Shown: positions 1 to 9,103, counted from the first letter of the stretch. The stretch: DNA of 64,000 bases from Marixanthomonas spongiae (GCF_003095375.1 NZ_QEHR01000001.1:434001-498000), one strand, 5' to 3'. Numbers and translations are program-made. The notes: generated from the sequence alone by a model not told the origin.

Positions 1-592
1 GAGCAAACTGAATGTTTATCTTATCGTTCTCGAAGTGGTACTGTTGTTCTGCTTCGGCCAACGTAGTGGTCAACCCTCCTTTTACAAGATTAATGTACAT
101 ATCCTGAAGGGCAGCTTCTTTTATGTTTTTAATATAATCTTGCCATTGCCCGTACAATTGAGGATTGTTTTTAATGCTGGCAACGTATTGCTGCACCAAA
201 CCTTCATCGTATTCGCCCAACTCGTTCTGGAAGGTTGGGTTGTTGGCCAATGAGGTGCGCATGGCGTTGTTCAACTGTTCTTTTTCAACGGTAAGGCCTA
301 ATTCCTCGTACTGCTCGCTAAGCAAGGTGTTTCGCAATTCGCGCTCCCAAACCATGTTCATGGCCTGTGCGGTGGTTGCGTTTGGCCCCAAGTTACGCTG
401 TGCGGTCTCTACCTGCTGCATAAAATCTTGTCGGGAGATTTCGTTTCCATTAACTATTGCTACGGTATCTTGGTCTTTGCCAATGCCGGAACCCTTTGTA
501 AGGACGTCACTTAAAATAAAGGCGAAAAGCGCCAATGCGATGATTAAAATAAGGAAAATACCTCTTTTTCTAATGCTGTTTAATATTGCCAT
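1..592 (-). CDS. PpiD/SurA-like peptidylprolyl isomerase, N-terminal part (cut by window edge)
   Basis: Reading leftwards from the ATG at 592-590 the frame stays open to the window edge, giving about 197 residues. The protein opens with a short basic stretch (SIRKRG) and one hydrophobic helix, typical of an inner-membrane anchor, followed by a SurA_N-like helical region with a conserved-looking 'VAIVNGNEISRQDF' segment. This is the membrane-anchored periplasmic foldase type (PpiD) that helps outer-membrane proteins fold. The parvulin isomerase domains would lie beyond the left edge and cannot be seen. It sits upstream of envelope genes on the same strand, which fits. The family call rests on the anchor plus SurA_N pattern only. 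Confidence 0.8.
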   Translation of the reverse strand, partial: MAILNSIRKRGIFLILIIALALFAFILSDVLTKGSGIGKDQDTVAIVNGNEISRQDFMQQVETAQRNLGPNATTAQAMNMVWERELRNTLLSEQYEELGLTVEKEQLNNAMRTSLANNPTFQNELGEYDEGLVQQYVASIKNNPQLYGQWQDYIKNIKEAALQDMYINLVKGGLTTTLAEAEQQYHFENDKINIQFA

Positions 593-768
593 CTGTCAGT
601 CAAATTTATAGAGGGCGAAAATACCATTTTCAACGCATTAATAAAAAACTTTGTTAAAAAAAATTGCCCTTGGGTTTTTTAGCTGCTTTTTTATGATTTT
701 CTTCCTATGAAAAATAGCTGAAGGAACAGTTGCTTTTTGATTTCTTCCATTATTTGAAAAAGAACAGG

Positions 769-2022
769 CTAATCTTCTTCTTTTACAAAAAGTTCAACCA
801 TTTCAATTTTAGTGCTGGACACTTCGAGAATTTTAAAGAGGAAACCTTCAATCTCCACGATTTCGCCTTGGTTGGGGATACCTTCGGTAAAATAGACGAT
901 AAGGCCACCCAGGGTTTCATAATTTTCGTTTTCGGGCAGGTTGAACTTATAAGCTTCATTCAGGTAATCTACTTCATGGCGGGCCGAAAATTTGTAGTGA
1001 TCATCGGCTTGTACTTCTTCGATCAATTGAATGCTGTCGTGTTCGTCTTCAATCTCGCCAAAAAGTTCTTCTATAATATCTTCAACCGTCATGATACCCG
1101 AGGTGCCTCCATATTCGTCAATGACCACTGCAATGCTTTTGTGTTTACGGGCCAATATATTAAGAACGTCTTTTGCGAGCATAGTTTCCGGGACAAAGAC
1201 AACGGGCATCAACACTTTTTTTATGGTCGTTGGTTTTTTAAACAGCTCAAAAGAGTGTACATACCCAACAATATCGTCTATATTTTCTTTGTAAACAATA
1301 ATTTTAGAGAGCCCGGTTTCGGTAAAAAGCTTGCTCAGTTCTTTTGGTGTTGTTTGTATATCGACCGCCACCACTTCGGTTCGGGGTACCATCACTTCGC
1401 GCGATTTCACTTCGGAAAAATCCAGGGCATTCTGAAATATCTGTATCTCGCTGTCCACTTCATCATGGGTCTGGACGGTTTCCATCTGTTCGCTGATGTA
1501 ATTCCCCAGTTCCATTTTACTGAAGGTAAGCTGTATGGTATCGCCTTTGGACTTGAAAAAGAGTTTCAGCACCAAATCTGAAATCCAGATGACAAATTCT
1601 GAAACAATAGAAAACAAGATATAAAAAAAGTAAGCCGGGATGGCAAACACCTTAATGAGCTTGTTGGCATAGATCTGAAAAAACACTTTTGGCAGAAACT
1701 CTGCTGTGAGCAAAATCACCAAGGTTGAGATGACGGTTTGCACCAACAGGCCGGTCATTCCTGTGAGCGGGATAAACTCCATGAGCAAATCGCCCATAAA
1801 CAGACCATAGACCACCAATGCAATGTTGTTGCCCACTAACATGGTGGTGATGAACTTTGACGGCCGGCGGGTTATCTTCTGAAGTATTTTTGCCAGCAAG
1901 TCGTTCTGCTTCTTCTCAATCTCGATGTGGACCTTGTTTGAAGACACGTAAGCGATCTCCATACCGGAAAAAAAAGCCGACAGGATAAGCATGCTGACTA
2001 TAACAAGGATACTGACCTCCAT
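769..2022 (-). CDS. CorC/HlyC (CNNM) family membrane protein
   Basis: 417 residues. Residues about 1-150 form a DUF21/CNNM membrane domain with about four hydrophobic segments. It is followed by a CBS pair (around 200-320, with 'SREVMVPRTEVV' and 'AVVIDEYGGTSGIMTVEDI') and a C-terminal CorC_HlyC domain. Members are implicated in Mg2+/Co2+ handling; the old 'hemolysin' name is not informative. Its ATG overlaps the stop of the small gene upstream by one base (TAATG), so translation is probably coupled. Flavobacterial GldE belongs to the same family, but GldE normally lies beside gldD, which is absent, so I do not call it GldE. Confidence 0.88.
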   Translation of the reverse strand: MEVSILVIVSMLILSAFFSGMEIAYVSSNKVHIEIEKKQNDLLAKILQKITRRPSKFITTMLVGNNIALVVYGLFMGDLLMEFIPLTGMTGLLVQTVISTLVILLTAEFLPKVFFQIYANKLIKVFAIPAYFFYILFSIVSEFVIWISDLVLKLFFKSKGDTIQLTFSKMELGNYISEQMETVQTHDEVDSEIQIFQNALDFSEVKSREVMVPRTEVVAVDIQTTPKELSKLFTETGLSKIIVYKENIDDIVGYVHSFELFKKPTTIKKVLMPVVFVPETMLAKDVLNILARKHKSIAVVIDEYGGTSGIMTVEDIIEELFGEIEDEHDSIQLIEEVQADDHYKFSARHEVDYLNEAYKFNLPENENYETLGGLIVYFTEGIPNQGEIVEIEGFLFKILEVSSTKIEMVELFVKEED

Positions 2023-2222
2023 TAGTGGTTTTTATTGCGCTCTTCCATTTTTCTGCGGAAGTTGCGCTTAAAGAAAAACATAAAGATAGCCACTACGGCA
2101 AAAAAACCAAATAAATAGGCCCGGTTTCGGTTATCGGCCCAATTTTGCCAGACCAGATAGATTGAAAAAGCGGCCATAACCAAGTAAACGTATTCAAAAA
2201 GTTTATATATTGTCTTGTGCAT
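2022..2222 (-). CDS. Small two-helix membrane protein
   Basis: 66 residues. Two hydrophobic stretches (about 8-24 and 35-50) are separated by a polar loop, and the tail is very basic (FFKRNFRRKMEERNK). It overlaps the lptC gene by 20 bases at its start and the CorC gene by one base at its end, so it is embedded in the operon and very likely real. I do not recognise a named family. The order lptC, small membrane protein, CorC suggests an envelope role, which is inference. Confidence 0.75.
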   Translation of the reverse strand: MHKTIYKLFEYVYLVMAAFSIYLVWQNWADNRNRAYLFGFFAVVAIFMFFFKRNFRRKMEERNKNH

Positions 2223-2790
2223 TGTTCTCTTCTTTTTTAGTGTCTATTAATTGCACCCCTTCATTTTTACGGGACAGGAAGGTAGTAAAATCTTGGCTGG
2301 AATCAAACCAAGCACCATCGTTGTAGGAGCCGTCCTTAAATTCAATTTGATAGGGCTGGTTGGTAAAAACCCACTTGTTTTTCTGGTCCCAATACAATTG
2401 GTCTGCCCGCAACACTAAACTATCATGGGTAACCAAAACCACACTGTCCCTTAGGTCAACGATACCGGTATTTTCATACTGTATGGCATAGTTGGAGGTA
2501 ACGGTGCTTTTCTGGTCTTTTTTGTCCCAAAAGTGCACTTCAACGCCTTTTGGAAATTCTTTGTAAGGAAACTTCAGGTTTGAAAAATCCAAGAACAAAG
2601 GAGTAATCACATTGGCAACCACCTTGCCAGAGTCGGTATATTTAAAATTGACATCTTTCCCTATGCCCAATGGCTCGTTGTCTTTTAAGGACAGTTTTTT
2701 TACGTTTTTATAATTTCCTTCACATGAAAAAAACGTGATGGCAAAGAGTATTGCCACCACGCTTTTAATACTATGACTGAAAGTGATCAT
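2203..2790 (-). CDS. lptC: LPS export component LptC (lipoprotein form)
   Basis: 195 residues with a signal peptide ending in a lipobox-like 'TFFSC' (Cys about 23), then an LptC-type beta-jellyroll. The segments 'YAIQYENTGIVDLRDSVVL' and 'LRADQLYWDQ' resemble the LptA/LptC/OstA fold. LptC takes LPS from the LptBFG extractor at the inner membrane and passes it to the periplasmic bridge. In Bacteroidota it is often predicted as a lipoprotein. It lies 2 bases after the TPR gene and overlaps the next gene by 20 bases. Confidence 0.8.
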   Translation of the reverse strand: MITFSHSIKSVVAILFAITFFSCEGNYKNVKKLSLKDNEPLGIGKDVNFKYTDSGKVVANVITPLFLDFSNLKFPYKEFPKGVEVHFWDKKDQKSTVTSNYAIQYENTGIVDLRDSVVLVTHDSLVLRADQLYWDQKNKWVFTNQPYQIEFKDGSYNDGAWFDSSQDFTTFLSRKNEGVQLIDTKKEENNAQDNI

Positions 2791-2792
2791 TC

Positions 2793-4151
2793 TTACAAAT
2801 TAGGTACCCTTACGCTTCCGCCTACCCAACAGCTAAAGGTAACGGTTTTTCCGCCCATACCTTCACTGAAGATATCCTGTTTACTAGGAGCGCGCTGTCT
2901 GTAACTGCTTGCAGCCGATCTTGCCGTAGAAGCAACCGATGCGTCAACACGGGCGGCTTTGTCGGCCATCTCTGCGGCTTTCCAGTTAATCGCTCTTTTT
3001 TCAAACGGAGTAGTACCACAATTGTTTGCGCTTTTTGCATACATAGATGCAATATGCAAATACGATCTACCGTCTGATGGTTTTATCTCAAGTACTTTTC
3101 TATAGTACGTTCTGGCTTGGCTATAGCTTCCTTTTTTACGGAAGTTATCTGCAATTTTTCTAAATATTTTCACTTTTGCAGCAGGCTCTGTTTCAAGATC
3201 GGCAGCTTCGTTATAATACTCCATTGCTTTGCTGGTATTGCCATCTTGATCGGCCAACTGACCTAAGTAGTAAGCAGATTTTGCAGAAGGCTCTAAAGTG
3301 TGCAACTGTTGCACCAATTTAAAGAAAAGTGGGGTATCACATTCTTTAGCACTTAAACGCCCTGCAGCTCTTTTTAACCAATTTACATCGTCTTTCTTGT
3401 TTTCGAAATCTTTTTCGTACAACGGAATCAAGTTAGGACAATCTGCCAAAATACCCAATTTACCGTTCACGCTTCCTTTAACCTGGCCATACGCCTTTAG
3501 GTTATTTTCGTAAGCGCTCATGTACCTTTTCTCTTTAGAAGAAAGATCATTACCGGCATCTTGCTTGTCCATGTACTTGGTAAGCCTTTCTGCCAAAGAA
3601 TTTTCTTCTTTTTCTATTTTTTCGGTTACGGCGTCGTACAGGTCAAACACCTCTTGGATGTCTTTTTTGCCTTCATCGTACAAATCTACCGCCAATGAAA
3701 AGTAGGCGTACAATGCCTTTGGGCTAGTAAAATCTTCCTCATGCTTGGTAAACGCTTCATCAAAAGCATCAAACTGTTCTTGCTTGGTGCCAATGCCGTT
3801 TTCATACTTTAACTTGGCAATGTCCTGCAACACGCTACCTTCTTTGGTTTTCTTCGGAAAGTTTTCCAATCGAAGCTTATACGATTGAATTAAATCCTGA
3901 ATCTTGCTTTTATCGCCCTTATCGATAAAATGCTTGAACATTTTTTCGGCATATTGGTAGGTTGCCAGGTTGTAGTTAGGGCAATCCTTTATAAGTTTTT
4001 CGTAATAGGGCAAAGCAGCCTCATAGTTCTTAGCTTTGGCCGGTTCGACAAACAAGGACAAGTTAAGTTGACAATCGTCCATTTGAGCGAAACTCTTACC
4101 GCCGACCAATAAGGTCAAAGCCGTTAAAATTAAAATCGCTTTCGTTTTCAT
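2793..4151 (-). CDS. Exported tetratricopeptide-repeat protein
   Basis: 452 residues with a signal peptide (cleavage probably after 'GKSFA') and helical repeats throughout. Clear TPR units sit at about 290-370 (for example 'SAYYLGQLADQDGNTSKAMEYY' and 'ARTYYRKVLEIKPSDG', separated by a linker). The C-terminus contains paired Cys-containing segments and ends in a hydrophobic-polar strand. This protein family commonly lies between the barrel protein and lptC in Flavobacteriaceae; its function is not established. It is probably a periplasmic scaffold for the envelope machinery around it, by context only. Confidence 0.78.
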   Translation of the reverse strand: MKTKAILILTALTLLVGGKSFAQMDDCQLNLSLFVEPAKAKNYEAALPYYEKLIKDCPNYNLATYQYAEKMFKHFIDKGDKSKIQDLIQSYKLRLENFPKKTKEGSVLQDIAKLKYENGIGTKQEQFDAFDEAFTKHEEDFTSPKALYAYFSLAVDLYDEGKKDIQEVFDLYDAVTEKIEKEENSLAERLTKYMDKQDAGNDLSSKEKRYMSAYENNLKAYGQVKGSVNGKLGILADCPNLIPLYEKDFENKKDDVNWLKRAAGRLSAKECDTPLFFKLVQQLHTLEPSAKSAYYLGQLADQDGNTSKAMEYYNEAADLETEPAAKVKIFRKIADNFRKKGSYSQARTYYRKVLEIKPSDGRSYLHIASMYAKSANNCGTTPFEKRAINWKAAEMADKAARVDASVASTARSAASSYRQRAPSKQDIFSEGMGGKTVTFSCWVGGSVRVPNL

Positions 4152-4174
4152 AGTTATAGTTTAGTGTTTAATAA

Positions 4175-5431
4175 TTAATCTATCAATCTTTTTTGGAACC
4201 ACCTGTCGTTCAATGAAAGGCTTATAAAGGCGTTGAAGAAATCTTCTTGAATGAGGCCAGCATTTTTGGTTCCGCGCCTTCCTACTTCAAACCCGACATT
4301 AATATTGGAGAATGACTTGCTAACCGGTAAACCTACTCCAAAAGATATGCCAAACTCATTAATATCTTCTCCATTGACGTTGATGCCCGTGCCCTCAAAG
4401 CGCATTCCAGCACGGTAAACCACCCGTTTCCAATAACTGCCAAACCCGTTGTAGTTGGGGATATAAAAACCGCCCAATTTGTATTTTGAAGCGTCTTTAA
4501 ACTCCACGTTGTCCAAGTTTACAGTGCGGTTTGTAAAATTACTGGTTTTTTGGTTGGTATATTCGGCCCCTACGTACCATTTTTTGGGTTTTCCCAACCC
4601 CGCTCCAGTGGTAAATTGCGAAGGAAACGAGAAATCGGTATCTGATACCGGTATGTCCCTACCATCAACAACAGCTTCGGCACCTTCTGAATTTATGATG
4701 ACCGTGGCCAGTTGGCGGGAATTTTCCGAAGTGAAATCGGTTTCTGGGGTATAGCTAACCGATGTGGAAAGTTCTAAATTTTCAGTAATCATGGTTTTGT
4801 AAGCCGCTCCAAAATTAACACTGAAACCTAAAATTTCAGATTCATTGATCTCGCGCGTAGCAAACTGGATATTTTCTTGCACATTTAGGGCTTTGTTCTC
4901 TATATTTCCGAAGTTATAGTTGGCATCGACCCCAACGCTAAGCTTGGGGGTTACTTGGTATGCCAAGGTTAAAAAAGCCTTGTTAATGCCACCGGAACCG
5001 GTATACCTTGTAACAGACCGGCCGGTTTCGGCTTGTTTTTCGGTTTGCAGCTGATACCCGACCGAAGTATAGGGAATCAACCCGAAACTGGCCCCGAATT
5101 TCCCCATGGGAATACCAATGGCCAAATAATCCAAGGAAGTGGTGGCCCCATTTTGCGAATCGCTGTCGGTTTTCAATTTGCTTTCTTTATGGCTGGCGCC
5201 CACGGTAAAGTTTACCAAACGTAGCGATGCCACGTGCGCAGGGTTTTGAAGGTTAAGGTGAATACTATCGGAAAGCACCCCGATGCCGCCCATCATCCTG
5301 TTTTCGGCAGTACCTTTAAACTTTAAAGAACCTATTCCGTAAAAGGAATACGGAGACGTGGTTCCTTCCTGAGCCATAGCAGCACTTGCTATAAATAGTA
5401 CTAAAACCGTTACTATACTTCGTTTTAACAT
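4175..5431 (-). CDS. Outer-membrane beta-barrel protein (FadL/PorV-like)
   Basis: 418 residues. The signal peptide ends 'ASAAMAQ', then 'TSPYSFYGIGSLKFKGTAE' and alternating amphipathic strands run to a C-terminal aromatic-rich end. The opening residues (YSFYGIG, RMMGGIGVLSDS, LNLQNPAH) match the long-chain fatty-acid transporter-like barrels common in Bacteroidota. I use the ATG at 5431, which overlaps the coaX stop by one base (TGATG); a TTG one codon upstream is possible but less likely. It probably shares an operon with coaX and the downstream envelope genes. Confidence 0.8.
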   Translation of the reverse strand: MLKRSIVTVLVLFIASAAMAQEGTTSPYSFYGIGSLKFKGTAENRMMGGIGVLSDSIHLNLQNPAHVASLRLVNFTVGASHKESKLKTDSDSQNGATTSLDYLAIGIPMGKFGASFGLIPYTSVGYQLQTEKQAETGRSVTRYTGSGGINKAFLTLAYQVTPKLSVGVDANYNFGNIENKALNVQENIQFATREINESEILGFSVNFGAAYKTMITENLELSTSVSYTPETDFTSENSRQLATVIINSEGAEAVVDGRDIPVSDTDFSFPSQFTTGAGLGKPKKWYVGAEYTNQKTSNFTNRTVNLDNVEFKDASKYKLGGFYIPNYNGFGSYWKRVVYRAGMRFEGTGINVNGEDINEFGISFGVGLPVSKSFSNINVGFEVGRRGTKNAGLIQEDFFNAFISLSLNDRWFQKRLID

Positions 5432-6159
5432 CAATGTTTGTTATGTTCTAAAATGTGGTTTAACCCCTGCAATAAAAAATTTGAGTTGGCAAAGATGTCA
5501 TTTTTTAAGCGATCTCGCAAAAAAAGGGCGTCGCCTCCTGTTAAAATAACTGTTAAATTCTTGAAATCTGAGGCATAATCGGTTATAAAGCCGTCTATTT
5601 CGTACACCATGCCGTTAACTGCGCCGCTGTGCATGGCCCGGATGGTGGAGTTCCCAATATAGTGCTCAGCCTGCTCTGATTCCAAAAAGGGGAGTTTCTC
5701 GGTAAATTCGTGCATCGCCTTATACCGCATTTGCAAACCGGGCGATATCGCCCCTCCCAAATAATTGTTTTCTTCTGAAATGAAATCGTAAGTCACGCAG
5801 GTGCCCACATCGACCACCAATACATTTTTATTGGGATACTCTTTTGCAGCGGCACTTATTAATGCTATGCGGTCTACACCAAGGGTTTTTGGGGTGGCAT
5901 ACCTATTGTTGAACGGAATAGCAATATTGTGGTCCAACACCAAAAGGGAATATTTTTTTTTGAGTCTGTCAAGTTGCGCCTCACTGATTTTACCTACACT
6001 GGAAACGATACAGTTTTCAATTTGTGGGTATTTGGAATGTGTTTCTGAAAGAATTTCAGGAAAATCACCTTTAATGGCTGTTTTTTTCAGCAGCAATTCT
6101 CCTGCTTTAAAAACCGCAAGCTTTATCAAGGTGTTCCCTACATCTACTATTAAATTCAT
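5431..6159 (-). CDS. coaX: Type III pantothenate kinase
   Basis: 242 residues. Makes 4'-phosphopantothenate, the first committed step of coenzyme A synthesis. The ASKHA-fold signature is clear: 'DVGNTLIKLAVF' at the N-terminus (phosphate loop with the catalytic Asp), 'TLGVDRIA', 'VVDVGTCVTYDF' and 'GGAISPGLQMRY', ending with 'ILTGGDA'. A longer frame runs 31 codons upstream, but the family starts immediately before 'NLIVDVGNT', so I place the start at 6159. It is the first gene of a co-directional run of envelope genes, a common flavobacterial arrangement. Confidence 0.95.
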   Translation of the reverse strand: MNLIVDVGNTLIKLAVFKAGELLLKKTAIKGDFPEILSETHSKYPQIENCIVSSVGKISEAQLDRLKKKYSLLVLDHNIAIPFNNRYATPKTLGVDRIALISAAAKEYPNKNVLVVDVGTCVTYDFISEENNYLGGAISPGLQMRYKAMHEFTEKLPFLESEQAEHYIGNSTIRAMHSGAVNGMVYEIDGFITDYASDFKNLTVILTGGDALFLRDRLKNDIFANSNFLLQGLNHILEHNKH

Positions 6160-6260
6160 TTTTTTTTCAGTAAGTGGATAAAAGTAAACAATGCAGTGGC
6201 ATTTGGTTGTTAACAGGATATTAAATTGAACGTTTATTGAAATATTTTTCACTTTTATGT

Positions 6261-6290
6261 TTTGGGAAAAATAAATAACGTTTATATTTG
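6261..6290 (+). promoter_or_regulatory. Bacteroidota promoter for tRNA-Phe
   Basis: TTTG at 6261-6264, an 18-base spacer and TATATTTG at 6283-6290 match the Bacteroidota -33/-7 consensus (TTTG, N18-19, TAnnTTTG). The tRNA begins 47 bases downstream. Confidence 0.75.
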
Positions 6291-6337
6291 CACCCGCCTA
6301 CGCCAAAGTATTGGCTTCTGGCGAAGATTGAAATACT

Positions 6338-6410
<73 letters not shown>

Positions 6411-6413
6411 CAT

Positions 6414-6443
6414 AAGCCCGAAACGTTTGTTTCGGGCTTTTTG
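6414..6443 (+). terminator. Terminator after tRNA-Phe
   Basis: Perfect 11-bp stem AAGCCCGAAAC / GTTTCGGGCTT with a 4-base loop, followed by a T-run. It starts four bases after the tRNA. Confidence 0.9.
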
Positions 6444-6531
6444 TTTTATTAATGTTTTATCACCAACTATCTTACTTCATTTCCAAAATTCTAAATATCT
6501 TTATACCTCAAGATAAGTTAACGAAAAAGAT

Positions 6532-6548
6532 ACCCGCCTTTGCGGGCA
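6532..6548 (+). repeat. Short CCCGC/GCGGG hairpin at the start of the dioxygenase gene
   Basis: ACCCGC, a short loop and GCGGG form a compact GC-rich hairpin in otherwise AT-rich DNA. It ends six bases before the ATG at 6554. The unit resembles the core of short palindromic repeats scattered in flavobacterial genomes; a related CCCGCC...GGGCAGG block occurs at 23863-23889. It could mask the ribosome entry site. Confidence 0.5.
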
Positions 6549-6553
6549 TTTAT

Positions 6554-7441
6554 ATGAAACAAGAAGACATCATAAAAGCAATAAACGAAAAATATACCGC
6601 CTTGGGCGAAAACCCCGACACTTACCTTAAAGGACTTTTAGAAGCCAAACCCATTAATTATTGGGACTATATTGAGGTGGAAACCTTGCTTTCCCTGCAA
6701 AAACCCCGTACCGATTATAAAGATGAAAAAATCTTTATCATGTACCATCAAGTAATTGAATTATTACTGAAAATGGTTCGGCATGAGGTGATTCAGTTAC
6801 ACGAAATGGACGGGGTGGACGAAGAAATCTGGCTCGATAAGTTTTCCCGATTGAACCGTTATGTGCATATGCTCATCACATCGTTTGATATTATGAAGGA
6901 CGGCATGAGCTATGAAGACTACAACACGTTCCGTGCTACCTTAACACCGGCCAGCGGATTTCAGAGTGCGCAATTTCGGTATATCGAAATTTACTGCACC
7001 AAATTGGAGAACCTGGTAAACGAAGAAGGCAAAAAACGGCTTCCTGATAATCCAACAGTTGAAGACTATTTTAAACATATTTATTGGCGCGATGCCGGTT
7101 ACAACCGCCAGAAAGGCACACGAACCTTGACGCTGCGACAGTTTGAAGAAAAATACCTAGATTCATTTATTGATCTTGCCAAAAAAACAAAAGGACAAAC
7201 CTTGGAAGAAAAGTTCCTTCAAGTAGAGAACCCTTCATCAGCTTTAAAAGACATAATCTTGGAATTCGACAAATTGTATAATGTAGAATGGCCTTTGGTG
7301 CATTTAAACACGGCCAAACACTATCTGGATAAAAAAGGGGAAACAAAAACCGCAACCGGTGGCTCGGAATGGAAAAAATACCTGCACCCTAAATTTCAGC
7401 AACGGAAGTTTTTCCCAACGCTTTGGAACGAAAAATCATGA
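6554..7441 (+). CDS. Tryptophan 2,3-dioxygenase family protein
   Basis: 295 residues. Predicted haem dioxygenase opening the indole ring of tryptophan (N-formylkynurenine formation, kynurenine pathway). The family hallmarks are 'FIMYHQVIELLLKMVRHEV' near residue 60 (equivalent of the substrate-side THQ helix), 'SGFQSAQFR', the haem-side 'LVHLNTAKHYL' and a C-terminal 'TGGSEWKKYL' followed by FFPTLW. An in-frame extension reaches 6452 but crosses the hairpin and has no family support, so I start at the Met before 'KQEDII'. The stop overlaps the next gene's ATG by four bases (ATGA). It could differ in substrate from true KynA. Confidence 0.85.
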   Translation: MKQEDIIKAINEKYTALGENPDTYLKGLLEAKPINYWDYIEVETLLSLQKPRTDYKDEKIFIMYHQVIELLLKMVRHEVIQLHEMDGVDEEIWLDKFSRLNRYVHMLITSFDIMKDGMSYEDYNTFRATLTPASGFQSAQFRYIEIYCTKLENLVNEEGKKRLPDNPTVEDYFKHIYWRDAGYNRQKGTRTLTLRQFEEKYLDSFIDLAKKTKGQTLEEKFLQVENPSSALKDIILEFDKLYNVEWPLVHLNTAKHYLDKKGETKTATGGSEWKKYLHPKFQQRKFFPTLWNEKS

Positions 7442-7788
7442 AAATACAAATAAAACGCATATACGAAGATGCCGCAAACCGGGACGGTCACCGTGTGTTG
7501 GTAGATCGCGTATGGCCCCGTGGCGTGAGCAAAGAGGATGCACGGTTAGACGACTGGAACAAAGAAATTGCCCCAACGAGTGATCTGCGAAAATGGTTTG
7601 ACCACAAAGAAGAACGCTTTTCAGAATTCAAGAAAAAATACAAAAAGGAGCTTTCAAACCATACCGAGGACCTTAAGGAAATCGCTGAAATTGCGAAAGA
7701 GAAACAGGTGACCTTATTGTTCGGCGCAAAAGACGAAGAGCACAATCAAGCGGTTGTGCTAAAAGAATATCTTGAAAGCAATTTTTAA
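7438..7788 (+). CDS. DUF488 family protein
   Basis: 116 residues. DUF488 signature: 'IKRIYEDAANRDGHRVLVD' is followed by 'RVWPRGVSKE' and ends with 'TLLFGAKDEEHNQAVVL'. Family members are small cytosolic proteins of uncertain function, several next to redox or haem genes. It overlaps the dioxygenase stop by four bases (ATGA), so co-translation is likely. An upstream TTG in frame is less convincing than this ATG. Confidence 0.88.
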   Translation: MKIQIKRIYEDAANRDGHRVLVDRVWPRGVSKEDARLDDWNKEIAPTSDLRKWFDHKEERFSEFKKKYKKELSNHTEDLKEIAEIAKEKQVTLLFGAKDEEHNQAVVLKEYLESNF

Positions 7789-8006
7789 ATCACGATTTTC
7801 GCCTTGATGCGTTTTTCGGCCTTCTTTTTAATCGCTGTAAGCCGTTTCATAATGTCCATCAATTTGGCATCTTTGGTTTTTTTGTAGCGCTCGTTCAAGG
7901 CCAAAATGAGCTCTTTGGCCTTTTTGGAAGCAATAATACGTTCGTTTGTTGATTTAAAACTTGAAGTTTCTTCTTCAAATTGTAAAGCTTCATTTACAAC
8001 ATCCAT
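7785..8006 (-). CDS. Small charged helical protein, unknown
   Basis: 73 residues from the Met before 'DVVNEALQFEEE'. A 14-codon upstream extension to 8048 exists, but AAAGAAATTACT lies just before the inner ATG. The sequence is helical and very basic at its end ('KKKAEKRIKAKIVI'). Its stop overlaps the convergent DUF488 stop by four bases. No family recognised; the residue mix and short length suggest a cytosolic nucleic-acid or partner-binding protein at best. Confidence 0.55.
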   Translation of the reverse strand: MDVVNEALQFEEETSSFKSTNERIIASKKAKELILALNERYKKTKDAKLMDIMKRLTAIKKKAEKRIKAKIVI

Positions 8007-8177
8007 AGTAATTTCTTTTTTATTTGTCAGTTTTTTTTGAAAACGCATTAAAAAACGAACCTGTTTTTATACTCTGCATTTTGGCGGTTAAATGTAATAG
8101 CTTCTATCATCTCTGAATAATTTTAAACAATACTTTAACACACTTCCATAATTAATGAAATTATGGTTGTAAACCGT

Positions 8178-8185
8178 TATTTTTG
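8178..8185 (+). promoter_or_regulatory. Candidate -7 box TATTTTTG
   Basis: TATTTTTG fits TAnnTTTG and lies 34 bases before the ATG at 8220. No good TTTG is seen at the expected upstream distance, so support is partial. Confidence 0.4.
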
Positions 8186-8219
8186 TATCGATTGTGCTTA
8201 TTGGCAAAAGATAAAATTT

Positions 8220-8991
8220 ATGACATTACGTTTTTTTTCTCGCTATCAGTATGGTTGCGCTACTGTTTTTTTCTTCTGAAACCGCTACTGCTCAAATTCT
8301 AAATGCCGAGTCACTTCGCAAGGTAACCGACACCTCGGGCTTTTCTGGCGCTTTGGCATTGGAGTTTCAGTTAAAACGGAACAAAAACGATTTTTTTACT
8401 GTTTCGAACAACCTCCATCTTCAATATAAAATGAAACGGCACCTCACTATTTTTAAAAACGACATCGATTTTCAGAAAATAGAAGGCAAAAAACTAAGCA
8501 ACAGCTTTATTTCCCATCTTCGGTACAATTACAAACTAAATTCCTGGCTTACTTGGGAAGCCTTTTTACAAGGGCAATACAACAAAGTGAATTTGATAAA
8601 TTTTAGGGGCTTGGCCGGCACAGGGCCCCGATTTAAACTCTCGCAGCTCGAAAACTACAAATTGTACCTCGGCACCTTAGTGATGTACGAACAGGAAGAG
8701 CTGCTGGACGAAGTAACGCCCGTTTCCAGGGACCTGCGGGGCAGTATGTATTTCTCGTTCAGCCTATACCCTACTGAAAACATTAGCATTGTAAGCACCA
8801 CCTATTACCAACCAAAATTGAAGCAATTTAAAAACTACCGCATTTCCAGCCAATCGTCCTTGGTGGTTGGCCTTTTTGAAAATTTTGCCCTAAAAACCAG
8901 CTATACCTTTACGTACGATGCCTTTCCGGCACAGACCATCCCCAATTCGCAATACGATTTTACCACCGGTATTGCTTATACTTTTGACTGA
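8220..8991 (+). CDS. DUF481-like outer-membrane protein with a broken signal peptide
   Basis: The open frame from the ATG at 8251 encodes 246 residues of amphipathic strands ending in an aromatic-rich 'TTGIAYTF', like DUF481-type barrels of Bacteroidota. From that ATG the leader lacks the positive N-region. The ATG at 8220 starts in another frame and stops after 19 codons. If one T is removed from the eight-T run at 8231-8238, the two frames join into a textbook signal peptide (MTLRFFLAISMVALLFFSS then ETATAQ). So this is either a sequencing or homopolymer error, a phase-variable switch, or a true frameshift. Coordinates span the restored gene. Confidence 0.75.
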
Positions 8992-9103
8992 TTTCACAAA
9001 AACTTCCGTAAGCTTTTTGCGTTTCAGAAGACTACTTCCTTATATTTACCAAAGTAAAACCAAAACGGTTTAAATTTCGTAACTATAACAAATACCACCA
9101 ACC

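Noticed and set aside
730-1581. Long plus-strand ORF opposite the CorC gene
   Set aside because: It mirrors the CorC/HlyC coding frame on the other strand and has no recognisable domain.
769-2022. GldE gliding protein
   Set aside because: Same family, but the gldD neighbour expected for gldE is absent and the context is that of a general CorC protein.
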